DNA of 64,000 bases from Jiangella asiatica (GTDB taxonomy: Bacteria; Actinomycetota; Actinomycetes; Jiangellales; Jiangellaceae). Of this stretch, positions 52,120 through 60,857 are shown piece after piece. Each line of letters opens with the position of its first letter. Positions within the stretch are counted from its first letter, which is position 1. A program made the position numbers and the translations under genes. The DNA lies in the NCBI RefSeq assembly GCF_004349065.1, contig NZ_SMKZ01000017.1:1-64000 (forward strand). Reading direction: 5' to 3'. The notes beneath the pieces were generated by a model, which was not told the origin of the DNA, made no database searches, and saw only the letters and a program-made list of their open reading frames with translations.

Positions 52120-52164
52120 TGACAGGTTCGTCACATTGCCCCTAGTCTCAGCAATCGATTTCTC
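52120..52164 (+). promoter_or_regulatory. Promoter and operator of the GH116-type gene
   Basis: TTGACA (52120-52125) and TAGTCT (52143-52148) are 17 bases apart, close to consensus. Just after the -10 lies GCAATCGATTTCTC (52151-52164) with the palindromic core AATCGATT, typical for LacI-family repressors; it covers the expected transcription start. The same 14 bases occur inverted at 57178-57191 before rbsA. ATG 52194 follows CGGAGGACGCG. Confidence 0.75.
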
Positions 52165-52193
52165 AGCCGTCCGAACACCCCGCGGAGGACGCG

Positions 52194-55100
52194 ATGGGCA
52201 TCGACCTGACCACCACCCCCGATTCCGCCGCGGAGTGTTGCGGCGGCGCGGCCTGTGATCCCGGCGAGATGAGCCGGCGCTCGTTCATCGCGCTCTCGGC
52301 GGTGGGCGCGGCCAGCACCGGCGCCGCCCTGGGACTCTGGCCGAACAGCGCCAACGCCACGATGAACACCCGCGCCGTCCCGGCCACCACCGCGCTCGAC
52401 CGGCGCTGGCTGGACAGCATCGCCGCCCGCGGCACGGCGACGGAGTACACCGGTCAGGCACTGAGTCGCATCGGGATGCCGGTGGGCGGTGCGTGCACGG
52501 GCCAGGTCTACCTCGCAGGTGACGGCCGGACGTGGTTGTGGGACGTCTTCAACGCCGACAGTTTCCGGTACGGCGGCGACGACTGGCAGGGCCTGCACTA
52601 CGCGGACCCGATCGAGCTCGACCCGTTCATCACCACCGGCTTCGCGCTGCGCTGGACCGCCGACGACGGCACCACGCGGACCCGGAGCATCGACAGCGAC
52701 GGCTTCGGCGACGTGCGGTTCCGTGGGCGTTACCCGATCGGCCACGTGGAGCTGCGCGACGACGACTGCCCGCTGGAGGTGGACCTCGACGCGTTCTCGC
52801 CGTTCGTGCCGACGAATGTCGCCGACTCCTCGCTGCCGGCCACGGTCTTCGAATACACGCTGCGCAACCGGTCGGACCGGACGGTGAGCGCGCAGCTCCT
52901 CGGCGTCGCGGAGAACCCGGTCTGTATCGACAGCCGGCGCACCCAGCCCATCCTGCTCGAGACCGGTCCGCTCACCTCCCATGCCGACGCCGCCGGCCTG
53001 CTCCACAGCGCCGCCACCTACGACGGCCCGCAGCCCGAGCGCCCGGACATCGTCTTCGAGGACTGGGAGCGCGACACCTACGCGCCGTGGACGGCCACCG
53101 GCACCGCGTTCGGCGCCGGGCCGGTCACCGTCGACGAGCTGCCCGGTTACATGCTGAACGGCGGGTCCCTCGGCGTCAGCGGGGACCGCTTCGTCACGTC
53201 GCACCACTTCCGCGACGGCGAGGACGTCTTCGAGGCCGACACCCACCAGGGCCGGCTGACCAGCGCGGAGTTCACCATCGAGCGGTCCAGCATCCTGGTA
53301 CGCGTGGGCGGGGGCAACCACGCCGGCGCCACCTGCCTGAACGTCGTCGTCGACGGCGCCGTGGTCGCCTCCGCGACCGGTGCGAACGAGGAGCGGCTGC
53401 GCACGTACTGGCTGGACCTCTCCGGGCATCAGGGCAGCACCGCCACGATCGAGATCGTCGACACCGTCACCGGCGGGTGGGGCCACGTCAACGTCGATCG
53501 CATCGTGTTCAGCGACCGGCCGGCGCCGCGCCCGGACGTCGTCATCGAGGACTGGGAGCGCACCACCTACGCGCCGTGGACGGCCACCGGCACCGCGTTC
53601 GGCTCCGGCCCGGTCACCGAAGCAGAGGCGCCGGCGTACTTCCGCCGCGAGGGCCCGCTGAACGTCAACGGCCAACGCTTCGTCACCTCGCACAACTGGC
53701 GCGACGGCGGTCCGCCCGCCGACGACCACGAGGGCACGCTGACCAGCGCGCCGTTCACCATCGAGCGCCGCTACCTGGCGGCGAACATCGCCGGCGGCAA
53801 TCGGGTGGACGCGGGCCTGAAGGTCGTCGTCGACGGCGAGGTGGTCGCCCGGCTGACCGGCCACAACTCCGAGGTGATGCGGGCGAAGGCCATCGACGTC
53901 AGCGCCTACCAGGGCCGCACCGCCGTCATCGAGCTGCACGACGAGGGCATCGGCGGCTGGGCGCACGTCAACTGCGACCGCATCTGGCTGTCCGACGTCC
54001 CGATCAACGAGCGGCCGCTGGAGGAGCTGCCCGACGGCGGCACGTTCGGCCTGGCGGTGTTCGGCCGCCCGGACGCGACGGTGCGGCCGTCGATCGCCGA
54101 CTGGTCCGGTCCCGAGGCGTGGTTCGACTCCGCCGACGGACCGCTGGAGGTCGATGGCGGCAGCGGCACGCTCGCCGGCACGGTCACCGTCCCGCTGGAG
54201 CTCGCGCCGGGGGCGAAACAGACCGTCAGGTATGCCCTGGCCTGGCACTTCACGAAGGTCGGTACGCGCTTCGGCTACATCGCCGGTGCCGCGGCGCTGC
54301 GCCGGCACTACGGCGAGGTCTACGCCGACGCGGGCGCCGTCGTCGCCGATCTGGCCGAGCGCGGCGACGAGCTGGCCGCGGCCACACACACGTTCGCGAG
54401 GACCTGGTACGACGACGCCACGCTGCCGGTGTGGTTCCTCGAGCGCACGCTGATCCCGGCGTCCACCGTCGCCACCGGCACCTGCCTGCGCTTCCACGAC
54501 GGGCGGTTCTACGCGTGGGAGGGCATCTACTGCTGCGACGGCACCTGCACACACGTGTGGAACTACGCCCAGTCGATCGGCCGGCTCTTCCCCGAGCTGG
54601 AACGCGACGCGCGCGAGCGGGTCGACTACGGCATCGCCTTCCACGAGGACACCGGCGCCATCGACTACCGCGGCGAGGCGCACCGCCGGGTCGCGCACGA
54701 CGGCCAGTGCGGCAACATCCTGCGCACCTACCGCGAACACCAGATGTCCGCCGACGGCGCCTTCCTCGGCCGCATCTGGCCGCGAGTGAAGGCGGCCACC
54801 GAGCACCTGATCAGGCACGACGGCGCGGGCGACGGCGGCAGCCCGGACGGCGTGATCGAGGACGAGCAGTACAACACGCTGGACGCCTCGTGGTACGGCG
54901 AGATCCCGTGGATCACCGGCCTCTACGTCGCGGCGCTTCGGGCCGCCGCGGAGATGGCCGACGACGTCGGCGACACCGCGTTCGCCGCCCGGTGCCGGGC
55001 ACTCGCCGACGCCGGCAGCGCCCACCTGGACGGCGCGCTCTGGAACGACACCTACGGCTACTACGAGCACGTCGTCGACCCGGAGCACACCGACGCCACC

Positions 55101-55946
55101 AACTCCAACCGCGGCTGCCACATCGACCAGATGTTCGGGCAGACCTATGCCCACCAGCTCGGACTGCCCCGCGTGTTCTCCGAACGGAACGCGCTGACAG
55201 CGTTACAAAGCCTGGTCCGCAACAACTACCTGCCCGACGCGCAGTCCTACCAGGACGAGTCCGGCATCGTCGGCGGGCGCACGTACAGCACCGAGGGCGA
55301 GGCCGGCACCGTCATGTGCACCTGGCCCTTCGGCGGCGCCGACACCGCGCCCGGCAACGGCGACCCCGGCCTCGTCGCCTACTTCAACGAGGTCTGGACC
55401 GGCCAGGAGTACCAGCTCGCCGCGCAACTGTTCGCCGAGGGCATGGTCGACGAGGCGCTGGCGGTCACCCGCGCGGTGCACGACCGCTACACCGCGGAGA
55501 AGCGCAACCCGTACAACGAGATCGAGTGCTCCGACCACTATGCGCGGGCCATGATGAGCCACGCGGTCTACCTGGCCGCCACCGGTTACGAGTACCACGG
55601 CCCGCGCGGGCACCTGGGCTTCGCGCCGCGGCTGGGCGACCTCGACGACGTCGCGGCCGCGTTCACCGTCGCCGAGGGCTGGGGTCTCTACCGCCAGCAG
55701 CGCACCGAGACGCGGCAGCGCAGCGAGGTCGACGTCCGCTACGGCCGGCTGCGGTTGCGGACGTTCGCGACGCAGGTCCCGGAGCGGCCCGGCAACCGGC
55801 AGGTGGTCGTCGAGGTGGTCACCGACCGGCGGCGCCGCCGGCTGGACGTCGCCGATGTCGCCGTCTCCAGGTCGCGGGTGCTGGTCACGCTGGCCGCCGA
55901 CGCCGAGCTGACCACGGCCGACACGCTGGTGGTGACGGTCGTATGA
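52194..55946 (+). CDS. Tat-exported GH116-type glycosidase with two inserted beta-domains
   Basis: 1250 residues. A Cys-rich start (ECCGGAACDPG) precedes a Tat signal, SRRSFIALSAVGAASTGAAL. Residues about 60-280 and 605-720 are the split N-terminal GH116 beta-domain (LSRIGMPVGGACTGQVYLAG, GLAVFGRPDATVRPSIADW). Between them sit two tandem copies (about 284-442 and 447-603) of a domain with DWERxTYAPWTATGTAFG, FTIER and GGWxHVNxDRI, as found near GH32 enzymes. From about 735 is the (alpha/alpha)6 catalytic domain (DUF608): GTCTHVWNYAQSIGRLFPEL, YNTLDASWYGEIPWITGLYV; Asp897 is a candidate acid/base by position. Likely substrate: a beta-linked glucoside, xyloside or arabinofuranoside. Confidence 0.85.
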   Translation: MGIDLTTTPDSAAECCGGAACDPGEMSRRSFIALSAVGAASTGAALGLWPNSANATMNTRAVPATTALDRRWLDSIAARGTATEYTGQALSRIGMPVGGACTGQVYLAGDGRTWLWDVFNADSFRYGGDDWQGLHYADPIELDPFITTGFALRWTADDGTTRTRSIDSDGFGDVRFRGRYPIGHVELRDDDCPLEVDLDAFSPFVPTNVADSSLPATVFEYTLRNRSDRTVSAQLLGVAENPVCIDSRRTQPILLETGPLTSHADAAGLLHSAATYDGPQPERPDIVFEDWERDTYAPWTATGTAFGAGPVTVDELPGYMLNGGSLGVSGDRFVTSHHFRDGEDVFEADTHQGRLTSAEFTIERSSILVRVGGGNHAGATCLNVVVDGAVVASATGANEERLRTYWLDLSGHQGSTATIEIVDTVTGGWGHVNVDRIVFSDRPAPRPDVVIEDWERTTYAPWTATGTAFGSGPVTEAEAPAYFRREGPLNVNGQRFVTSHNWRDGGPPADDHEGTLTSAPFTIERRYLAANIAGGNRVDAGLKVVVDGEVVARLTGHNSEVMRAKAIDVSAYQGRTAVIELHDEGIGGWAHVNCDRIWLSDVPINERPLEELPDGGTFGLAVFGRPDATVRPSIADWSGPEAWFDSADGPLEVDGGSGTLAGTVTVPLELAPGAKQTVRYALAWHFTKVGTRFGYIAGAAALRRHYGEVYADAGAVVADLAERGDELAAATHTFARTWYDDATLPVWFLERTLIPASTVATGTCLRFHDGRFYAWEGIYCCDGTCTHVWNYAQSIGRLFPELERDARERVDYGIAFHEDTGAIDYRGEAHRRVAHDGQCGNILRTYREHQMSADGAFLGRIWPRVKAATEHLIRHDGAGDGGSPDGVIEDEQYNTLDASWYGEIPWITGLYVAALRAAAEMADDVGDTAFAARCRALADAGSAHLDGALWNDTYGYYEHVVDPEHTDATNSNRGCHIDQMFGQTYAHQLGLPRVFSERNALTALQSLVRNNYLPDAQSYQDESGIVGGRTYSTEGEAGTVMCTWPFGGADTAPGNGDPGLVAYFNEVWTGQEYQLAAQLFAEGMVDEALAVTRAVHDRYTAEKRNPYNEIECSDHYARAMMSHAVYLAATGYEYHGPRGHLGFAPRLGDLDDVAAAFTVAEGWGLYRQQRTETRQRSEVDVRYGRLRLRTFATQVPERPGNRQVVVEVVTDRRRRRLDVADVAVSRSRVLVTLAADAELTTADTLVVTVV

Positions 55947-57133
55947 GCGGCGCTGTGCGTCGGGCCCGGTTCGTGGCGCTCAGCGGGTTCCTGGGCGCCG
56001 GCAAGACGACGACCCTCGGGGCGCTGGCCCGGCTGCTGGAGACCCGTGGCCGGCGCGTCGCGGTCATCACCAACGACCAGGGCGAGCAGCTGGTGGACAC
56101 CCGGGTCGCCGCGGTGAGCAGCGGCGACGTCGCGGAGGTGACGGGCGGCTGCTTCTGCTGCCGGTTCGAGGACCTCGAGACGGTGGTGACGGCGGCGATC
56201 GAGCACGGCGCCGACACGATCCTCGCCGAGGCGGTGGGCAGCTGCACCGACCTGCAGGCGACGGTGGTCCGGCCGCTGCGCCGGCGCTTCGGCGACGGGT
56301 TCGCGGTGGCGCCGCTGGTGGCCGTCGTCGACCCGCTGCGCCACGCCCAGCTGGGCCGGTCGCTGGCGCTGCGCGACGAGCGGTCGGACCTGGCCTATCT
56401 GTACGACCGCCAGCTGGCCGACGCGGACGTCGTCGCCGTGAACAAGATCGACGCAGCGCCCGGCGGCGAGGTCGACCGCACCCGCGACGACCTGCGGCGA
56501 CGGTATCCGTACGCGCGGGTCCTGGAGTACTCGGCGACGACGGGGGAGGGCCTGGCCGCGCTGGCGGACCTGCTGGCCGGCGACGGCGACGGTGATCGAG
56601 CGAGCGGAGACGCGGCCCCGGCAGCGCGGGACTTGGAGATCGACTACGACCGTTACGCCGCCGCCGAGGCCGAGCTGGCCTGGCTGAACCACACGGTGCG
56701 GCTGGAACCGGCCGGCACGGCGCCGGTCCCGCCGGCCCGGTGGGGCGAGGCGGCGCTGGCTCACCTCGGTGCGGCGGCGGCCCGGCGGGGCTGGACCGTC
56801 GGGCACGCGAAGGTGGCCATCGAGACGGCCGGGCGGATCACGAAGCTGAGCCTGGTCGACGCCGTCCGTCCGCCGATCGCCGACCTCGACGCCGGCACGC
56901 ACGCCGCCACGCACGCCGCCACGCACGCCGCCACTCATGGCGCGACGGCCGTGCTCAACGCCCGGATCGCGTGCGGTCCGCGGGAGCTGGACGCCGCCGT
57001 CGCAGCCGCGGTCGCCGCCGCGGACGGCGCCACCGGCACGGTCTCCACCTCGGACGCCGGGCCGCCGGCGTCGTTCGCACCGTCGTTCCCGACCCCGACC
57101 CACCGCCTTCCATCGGCGATCGACAAGGCCTAG
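55943..57133 (+). CDS. CobW/COG0523 family GTPase with His-rich tract
   Basis: 396 residues of the G3E family of metal-centre chaperones. P-loop SGFLGAGKTTTL at about 14-25, the metal-binding GGCFCCRFEDL (CxCC) near 66-76, Asp-containing Walker B (LVAVVDP) and NKID guanine specificity. Unusual is residues 318-332, THAATHAATHAATHG, encoded by three copies of a 12-base repeat, a likely metal-binding tract. The ATGA overlap with the GH116-type gene makes one operon, so the metal may be required by that locus, or the link may be only positional. C-terminal 60 residues are low-complexity Ala. Confidence 0.85.
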   Translation: MSGAVRRARFVALSGFLGAGKTTTLGALARLLETRGRRVAVITNDQGEQLVDTRVAAVSSGDVAEVTGGCFCCRFEDLETVVTAAIEHGADTILAEAVGSCTDLQATVVRPLRRRFGDGFAVAPLVAVVDPLRHAQLGRSLALRDERSDLAYLYDRQLADADVVAVNKIDAAPGGEVDRTRDDLRRRYPYARVLEYSATTGEGLAALADLLAGDGDGDRASGDAAPAARDLEIDYDRYAAAEAELAWLNHTVRLEPAGTAPVPPARWGEAALAHLGAAAARRGWTVGHAKVAIETAGRITKLSLVDAVRPPIADLDAGTHAATHAATHAATHGATAVLNARIACGPRELDAAVAAAVAAADGATGTVSTSDAGPPASFAPSFPTPTHRLPSAIDKA

Positions 57134-57177
57134 CCGCCCACTCCAGGGGCAGCAGGTCCCTGGTGATCACCGGAGAG

Positions 57178-57208
57178 GAGAAATCGATTGCTCTTCGTGG
57201 CGTACTCT
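57178..57208 (+). promoter_or_regulatory. Operator and possible -10 of the rbsA-rbsC-rbsB-GH172 operon
   Basis: GAGAAATCGATTGC (57178-57191) is the exact reverse complement of the site before the GH116-type gene. TACTCT (57203-57208) could be the -10 box, placing the operator over the -35. CCGGAGG before ATG 57223 is the ribosome-binding site. Confidence 0.7.
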
Positions 57209-57222
57209 CTCCGGAGGTCACC

Positions 57223-58773
57223 ATGACGGCCCCGCCGCTGCTCGCGATGCGCGGCATCGTCAAGCACTTCGGCGGCGTGCACGCGCTGCGTGGCGTCGAC
57301 CTCACCGTCGGCGCCGGTGAGGTGCACGCCCTGCTCGGCGAGAACGGCGCCGGCAAGTCGACGCTCATGAACATCCTGTCCGGGGTGGTCCGGCCCGACG
57401 GCGGCGGCATCGAGCTCGCCGGCGAACCGGTCGCGCTCGGCTCGCCCGCCGAGGCCCAGGCCGCCGGCGTCGCGATGATCCACCAGGAGCTCGACCTGGT
57501 GCCGCAGGCGACCGTCACCGAGAACCTGTTCCTCGGCCGTGAGCCGCGCACCCGCCTGCGGACCCTGGACCGGGCCGCGATGCGACGGCACGCGCGGGAG
57601 CTCCTCGACGACATCGGCGTCGAGCTGGCACCGTCGCGGCGGCTCAGCTCGCTGCGGGTCGGCGAGCAGCAGATGGTCGCGATCGCGAAGGCGCTGAGCC
57701 TGGACGCGCGCATCCTCGTCATGGACGAGCCGACGTCGGCGCTGTCGGACTCCGAGGTGGAGCGGCTGTTCGCGATCATCCCGGGGCTGCGCCGCCGCGG
57801 CGTCGGGGTCGTCTTCATCTCGCACCGGATGGACGAGATCGCCGTCGTCGCCGACCGCGGCACCGTGCTGCGCGACGGGCGCAACGCCGGGTCGTTCGTC
57901 GTCGCCGAGACCCCGCCGGCCGAGATCATCCGCATGATGGTCGGCCAGCCGATCGAGCAGCTGTTCCCCGACCGGGAGCCGCCGGCCGAGCGCGTCCGGC
58001 TGCGCGTGCGCGACCTCACCGTCGCCGACGGGTCGGACCTCGGCGGGCGCAGCGAGCCGCGCGGCGTCGACCTCGACGTGCGCGAGGGCGAGGTGCTGGG
58101 CCTGGCCGGACTGCTCGGCGCCGGCCGTACCGAGCTGCTCGACGCCCTGTTCGGGCTGGCCGGGCACCGGCTGTCCGGCACCGTCGAGCTCGACGGCGAA
58201 CCCGTCCGGTTGAGCGACCCGCGCGACGCCATCGCCGCCGGAATCGGCTACGTGCCGGAGGACCGGCGCGCCAGCGGGCTGGTGATGATGGAGTCGGTCG
58301 CCGCGAACATCGTGCTGGCCGCGCTGCCGGCGCTGGCCCGAGCCGGCTGGCGGCGGGCGGCCCGCGAGCGCGAGGCCGTCGCGTCGTCGATCCGCGACCT
58401 GCACATCAAGACCGCCAGCGCCGAGTCCGCCGTCGGGACGCTGTCCGGCGGCAATCAGCAGAAGGTGGTGTTCGCCCGGCATCTGCTGCGCCAGCCGCGG
58501 CTGCTGCTCCTGGACGACCCCACCCGCGGCGTCGACATCGGCGCCAAGTCCGAGATCTACCGGCTGCTCGCGGGCCTTGCCACCAGCGGACTGGCCGTCG
58601 TCGTCGCGTCGTCGGAGCTGCCGGAACTGCTCGGCATCTGCGACCGCATCGCGGTGCTGCGCGGCGGCCGCATCGTCACCGTGCTCGACGGCCGCGACGC
58701 CACGCAGGAGGCGATCCTCGCCGCCGCGAGCATCGAGCAGAACAGCAACCCCAGCCGCATGGAGGCCGGATGA
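57223..58773 (+). CDS. Sugar ABC transporter ATPase with two nucleotide-binding domains (RbsA/MglA type)
   Basis: 516 residues. First domain: FGGVHALRGVDL, Walker A GENGAGKS, signature-like SSLRVGEQQMVAIAKAL and Walker B ILVMDEPTSALSDSEV. Second domain: LGAGRTELLDALFG in place of a standard Walker A, VGTLSGGNQQKVVFARHLL and LLLDDPTRGVDIGAKSEIY, as usual for this class where one site is degenerate. It energises the permease encoded next (4-base overlap). Class members import pentoses, hexoses or autoinducer-2. Confidence 0.94.
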   Translation: MTAPPLLAMRGIVKHFGGVHALRGVDLTVGAGEVHALLGENGAGKSTLMNILSGVVRPDGGGIELAGEPVALGSPAEAQAAGVAMIHQELDLVPQATVTENLFLGREPRTRLRTLDRAAMRRHARELLDDIGVELAPSRRLSSLRVGEQQMVAIAKALSLDARILVMDEPTSALSDSEVERLFAIIPGLRRRGVGVVFISHRMDEIAVVADRGTVLRDGRNAGSFVVAETPPAEIIRMMVGQPIEQLFPDREPPAERVRLRVRDLTVADGSDLGGRSEPRGVDLDVREGEVLGLAGLLGAGRTELLDALFGLAGHRLSGTVELDGEPVRLSDPRDAIAAGIGYVPEDRRASGLVMMESVAANIVLAALPALARAGWRRAAREREAVASSIRDLHIKTASAESAVGTLSGGNQQKVVFARHLLRQPRLLLLDDPTRGVDIGAKSEIYRLLAGLATSGLAVVVASSELPELLGICDRIAVLRGGRIVTVLDGRDATQEAILAAASIEQNSNPSRMEAG

Positions 58774-59810
58774 CCGTCGACACCACCGACCCCGTCGAGA
58801 AGCCAGTCGAGCAGTCCAGGAGACGGCGGTTCGTCATCCCGGAGCGGTTCTTCACGTTCCAGAGCTACGTCGCGCTGATCCTGGTCTTCCTTGCCGCCAT
58901 CATTTTCTCGCCGCGACGCAACGGGGAGATCGTCTTCCTGAACTCGGAGAACCTGCTCAACATCGTCCGCGCGGTCTCCGAGATCGGCATCCTGGCGATC
59001 GGGATGACGTTCGTGATCCTCATCGCCGGCATCGACCTGTCGGTGGGCGCCATCCTCGGGCTCGCCGCCACCGGGACCGCCAGCCTGCTCATGGTGAACG
59101 ACTTCGGCGTGGCCATGACCGTGCTGATCATCCTCGCGATCGGGATGGCCTTCGGCGCCACCCAGGGCTACCTGTCCGCGCGGCTGGGCATCCAGGCGTT
59201 CATCGTGACGCTGGCCGGACTGCAGGTGGCCCGCGGCCTGGCCCGGATCTGGTCCGGCGGGCAGGGCATCGCGCTGGCCTACGGCGACGGCCCCGACGTC
59301 GCGCCGCAGGCGTTCTCGCTGCTCAACTCCCGGACGTTCAACGGAACGGTGCCCATCCCGGCGCTCATCTTCGCCGGCGTCGGCGTCATCGCACTGATCG
59401 TCGTCCGTAAGACGGTGTTCGCCCGGCACGTCTACGCCATCGGCGGCAACGAGCGGGCGGCGCGCCTGTCCGGCATACCGGTCACCAGGATCAAGGTGAC
59501 CGTGTTCGCGATCTCCGGCCTGCTCGCGGCCCTGGCCGGCATCATCCACGCCGGCCAGCTCAACCAGGGCAGCCCGAACGACGGCATGGGCTACGAGCTG
59601 GACGCCATCGCCGCCGTCGTCATCGGCGGCACCAGCCTCATGGGCGGCGTCGGGACGGTGTCGGGCACGCTCGCCGGCGCCCTGCTGCTCGGCATCCTCA
59701 ACAACATCCTCGCCCTCAACAACATCGACTCCAACGTCCAGCTGCTGATCAAGGGCGTGATCATCGTCGCCGCGGCCGGCATCCAGGCCTTCAGGTCTCA
59801 GCAGAAATGA
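58770..59810 (+). CDS. Sugar ABC transporter permease (RbsC type)
   Basis: 346 residues with about ten membrane helices: YVALILVFLAAIIFSPR, ISEIGILAIGMTFVILIAGI-like SEIGILAIGMTFVILIAGID, LSVGAILGLAATGTASLL, and the family segments FIVTLAGLQVARGLARIW, HVYAIGGNERAARLSGIPV and VVIGGTSLMGGVGTVSGTL. The GxGGxERAARLSGI-like loop contacts the ATPase. ATG 58770 overlaps the preceding stop. Confidence 0.94.
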   Translation: MTVDTTDPVEKPVEQSRRRRFVIPERFFTFQSYVALILVFLAAIIFSPRRNGEIVFLNSENLLNIVRAVSEIGILAIGMTFVILIAGIDLSVGAILGLAATGTASLLMVNDFGVAMTVLIILAIGMAFGATQGYLSARLGIQAFIVTLAGLQVARGLARIWSGGQGIALAYGDGPDVAPQAFSLLNSRTFNGTVPIPALIFAGVGVIALIVVRKTVFARHVYAIGGNERAARLSGIPVTRIKVTVFAISGLLAALAGIIHAGQLNQGSPNDGMGYELDAIAAVVIGGTSLMGGVGTVSGTLAGALLLGILNNILALNNIDSNVQLLIKGVIIVAAAGIQAFRSQQK

Positions 59811-59830
59811 CTCCCACGAGAGGAACCGTC

Positions 59831-60850
59831 ATGTCCAGAACCATCCGCGCACTGACCGCGCTGTGCGGCACCGCCGCCCTGTTCGCCGTCGCTGCCTGCG
59901 GCACCGAGTCCGACGTCCCCGAGTCCGCCGGCGGCTCCGCCCAACCCGACGAGGGCACCGAGTGCGCCGGCGCCGACGGCGAATACCTCATCGGGATGAG
60001 CCAGGCCAACGTCGCCGAGCCGTACCGCCAGCAGATGGACGACGACATCGAGGCGGCGGCCGCCGAGGTCGACCAGTTCGAGGTCGTGTTCGCCGACGCC
60101 GCCCAGGACAACGCCAAGCAGGTCGCCGACGTCGAGAACTTCCTCACCCAGGGCATCGACCTGCTCATCATCAGCCCCAACGAGGCCGCGCCCCTGACCG
60201 CCGTCGTCGAGCGCGCCTACAACGAGGGCATCCCGGTCATCGTCCTGGACCGCAAGATCGAGGGCGACTCGTACACGCAGTTCATCGGCGCGGACAACAC
60301 CGAGATCGGCCGTGCCGCCGGCGAGTACGTCGCCACCGAGCTGCTGCCCGACGGCGGCTCCGTCGTCGAGCTGAAGGGCCTGCCCGGCTCCACGCCCGCG
60401 CAGGAGCGGGCCGACGGGTTCCGTGCAGGCATCGCGGCCAACCCGAACATCGAGATCATCGCCGAGGGTGTCGGCGACTGGCTGCGCGAGAAGGGGCAGA
60501 GCCAGTTCGAGGCGATCCTGCAGGCGCAGCAGGCCATCGACGTCGTCTACGCGCACAACGACCCGATGGCCGAGGGCGCGTACCTCGCCGCCCAGGCCGC
60601 CAGCCGGCAGTCCGAGATGAGCTTCATCGGCATCGACGCCCTGCCCATCCCGTCCGGCGGCATCAAGGCGGTCGAGGAGGGCCGGCTCTCGGCGACGTTC
60701 GTCTACCCGACGGGCGGCAAGGAGGCCATCGCCACCGCCGAGGAGATCCTCGTCCAGTGTGCCGAGGTGGACAAGGAGCAGATCCTCGAGACGGAGCTGA
60801 TCACCGTCGAGAACGCCGCCGAGATCTACGCCCGCAACGCGACCCAGTAG
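59831..60850 (+). CDS. Sugar-binding lipoprotein (RbsB type)
   Basis: 339 residues. Lipoprotein signal with lipobox AVAAC (Cys about 24), then a Ser/Gly/Asp linker. The periplasmic-binding-protein type I fold: [80 protein letters not shown] and [18 protein letters not shown]. Close in pattern to ribose/galactofuranose-type binders (YtfQ-like), which suits a furanose sugar. ATG 59831. The GH172 gene begins seven bases after its stop. Confidence 0.93.
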   Translation: MSRTIRALTALCGTAALFAVAACGTESDVPESAGGSAQPDEGTECAGADGEYLIGMSQANVAEPYRQQMDDDIEAAAAEVDQFEVVFADAAQDNAKQVADVENFLTQGIDLLIISPNEAAPLTAVVERAYNEGIPVIVLDRKIEGDSYTQFIGADNTEIGRAAGEYVATELLPDGGSVVELKGLPGSTPAQERADGFRAGIAANPNIEIIAEGVGDWLREKGQSQFEAILQAQQAIDVVYAHNDPMAEGAYLAAQAASRQSEMSFIGIDALPIPSGGIKAVEEGRLSATFVYPTGGKEAIATAEEILVQCAEVDKEQILETELITVENAAEIYARNATQ

Positions 60851-60857
60851 GAGTGTC

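Noticed and set aside
52131-55154. A 1007-codon open frame on the minus strand opposite the GH116-type gene
   Set aside because: Its product is low-complexity (Val/Gly/Asp/Arg-rich) and is the expected mirror of biased codons on the plus strand; the plus-strand protein has a Tat signal and recognisable domains.
57134-57222. A plus-strand extension of the rbsA frame back to 56740
   Set aside because: The upstream part overlaps the CobW gene in another frame; ATG 57223 has a CCGGAGG ribosome-binding site and fits the family N-terminus.
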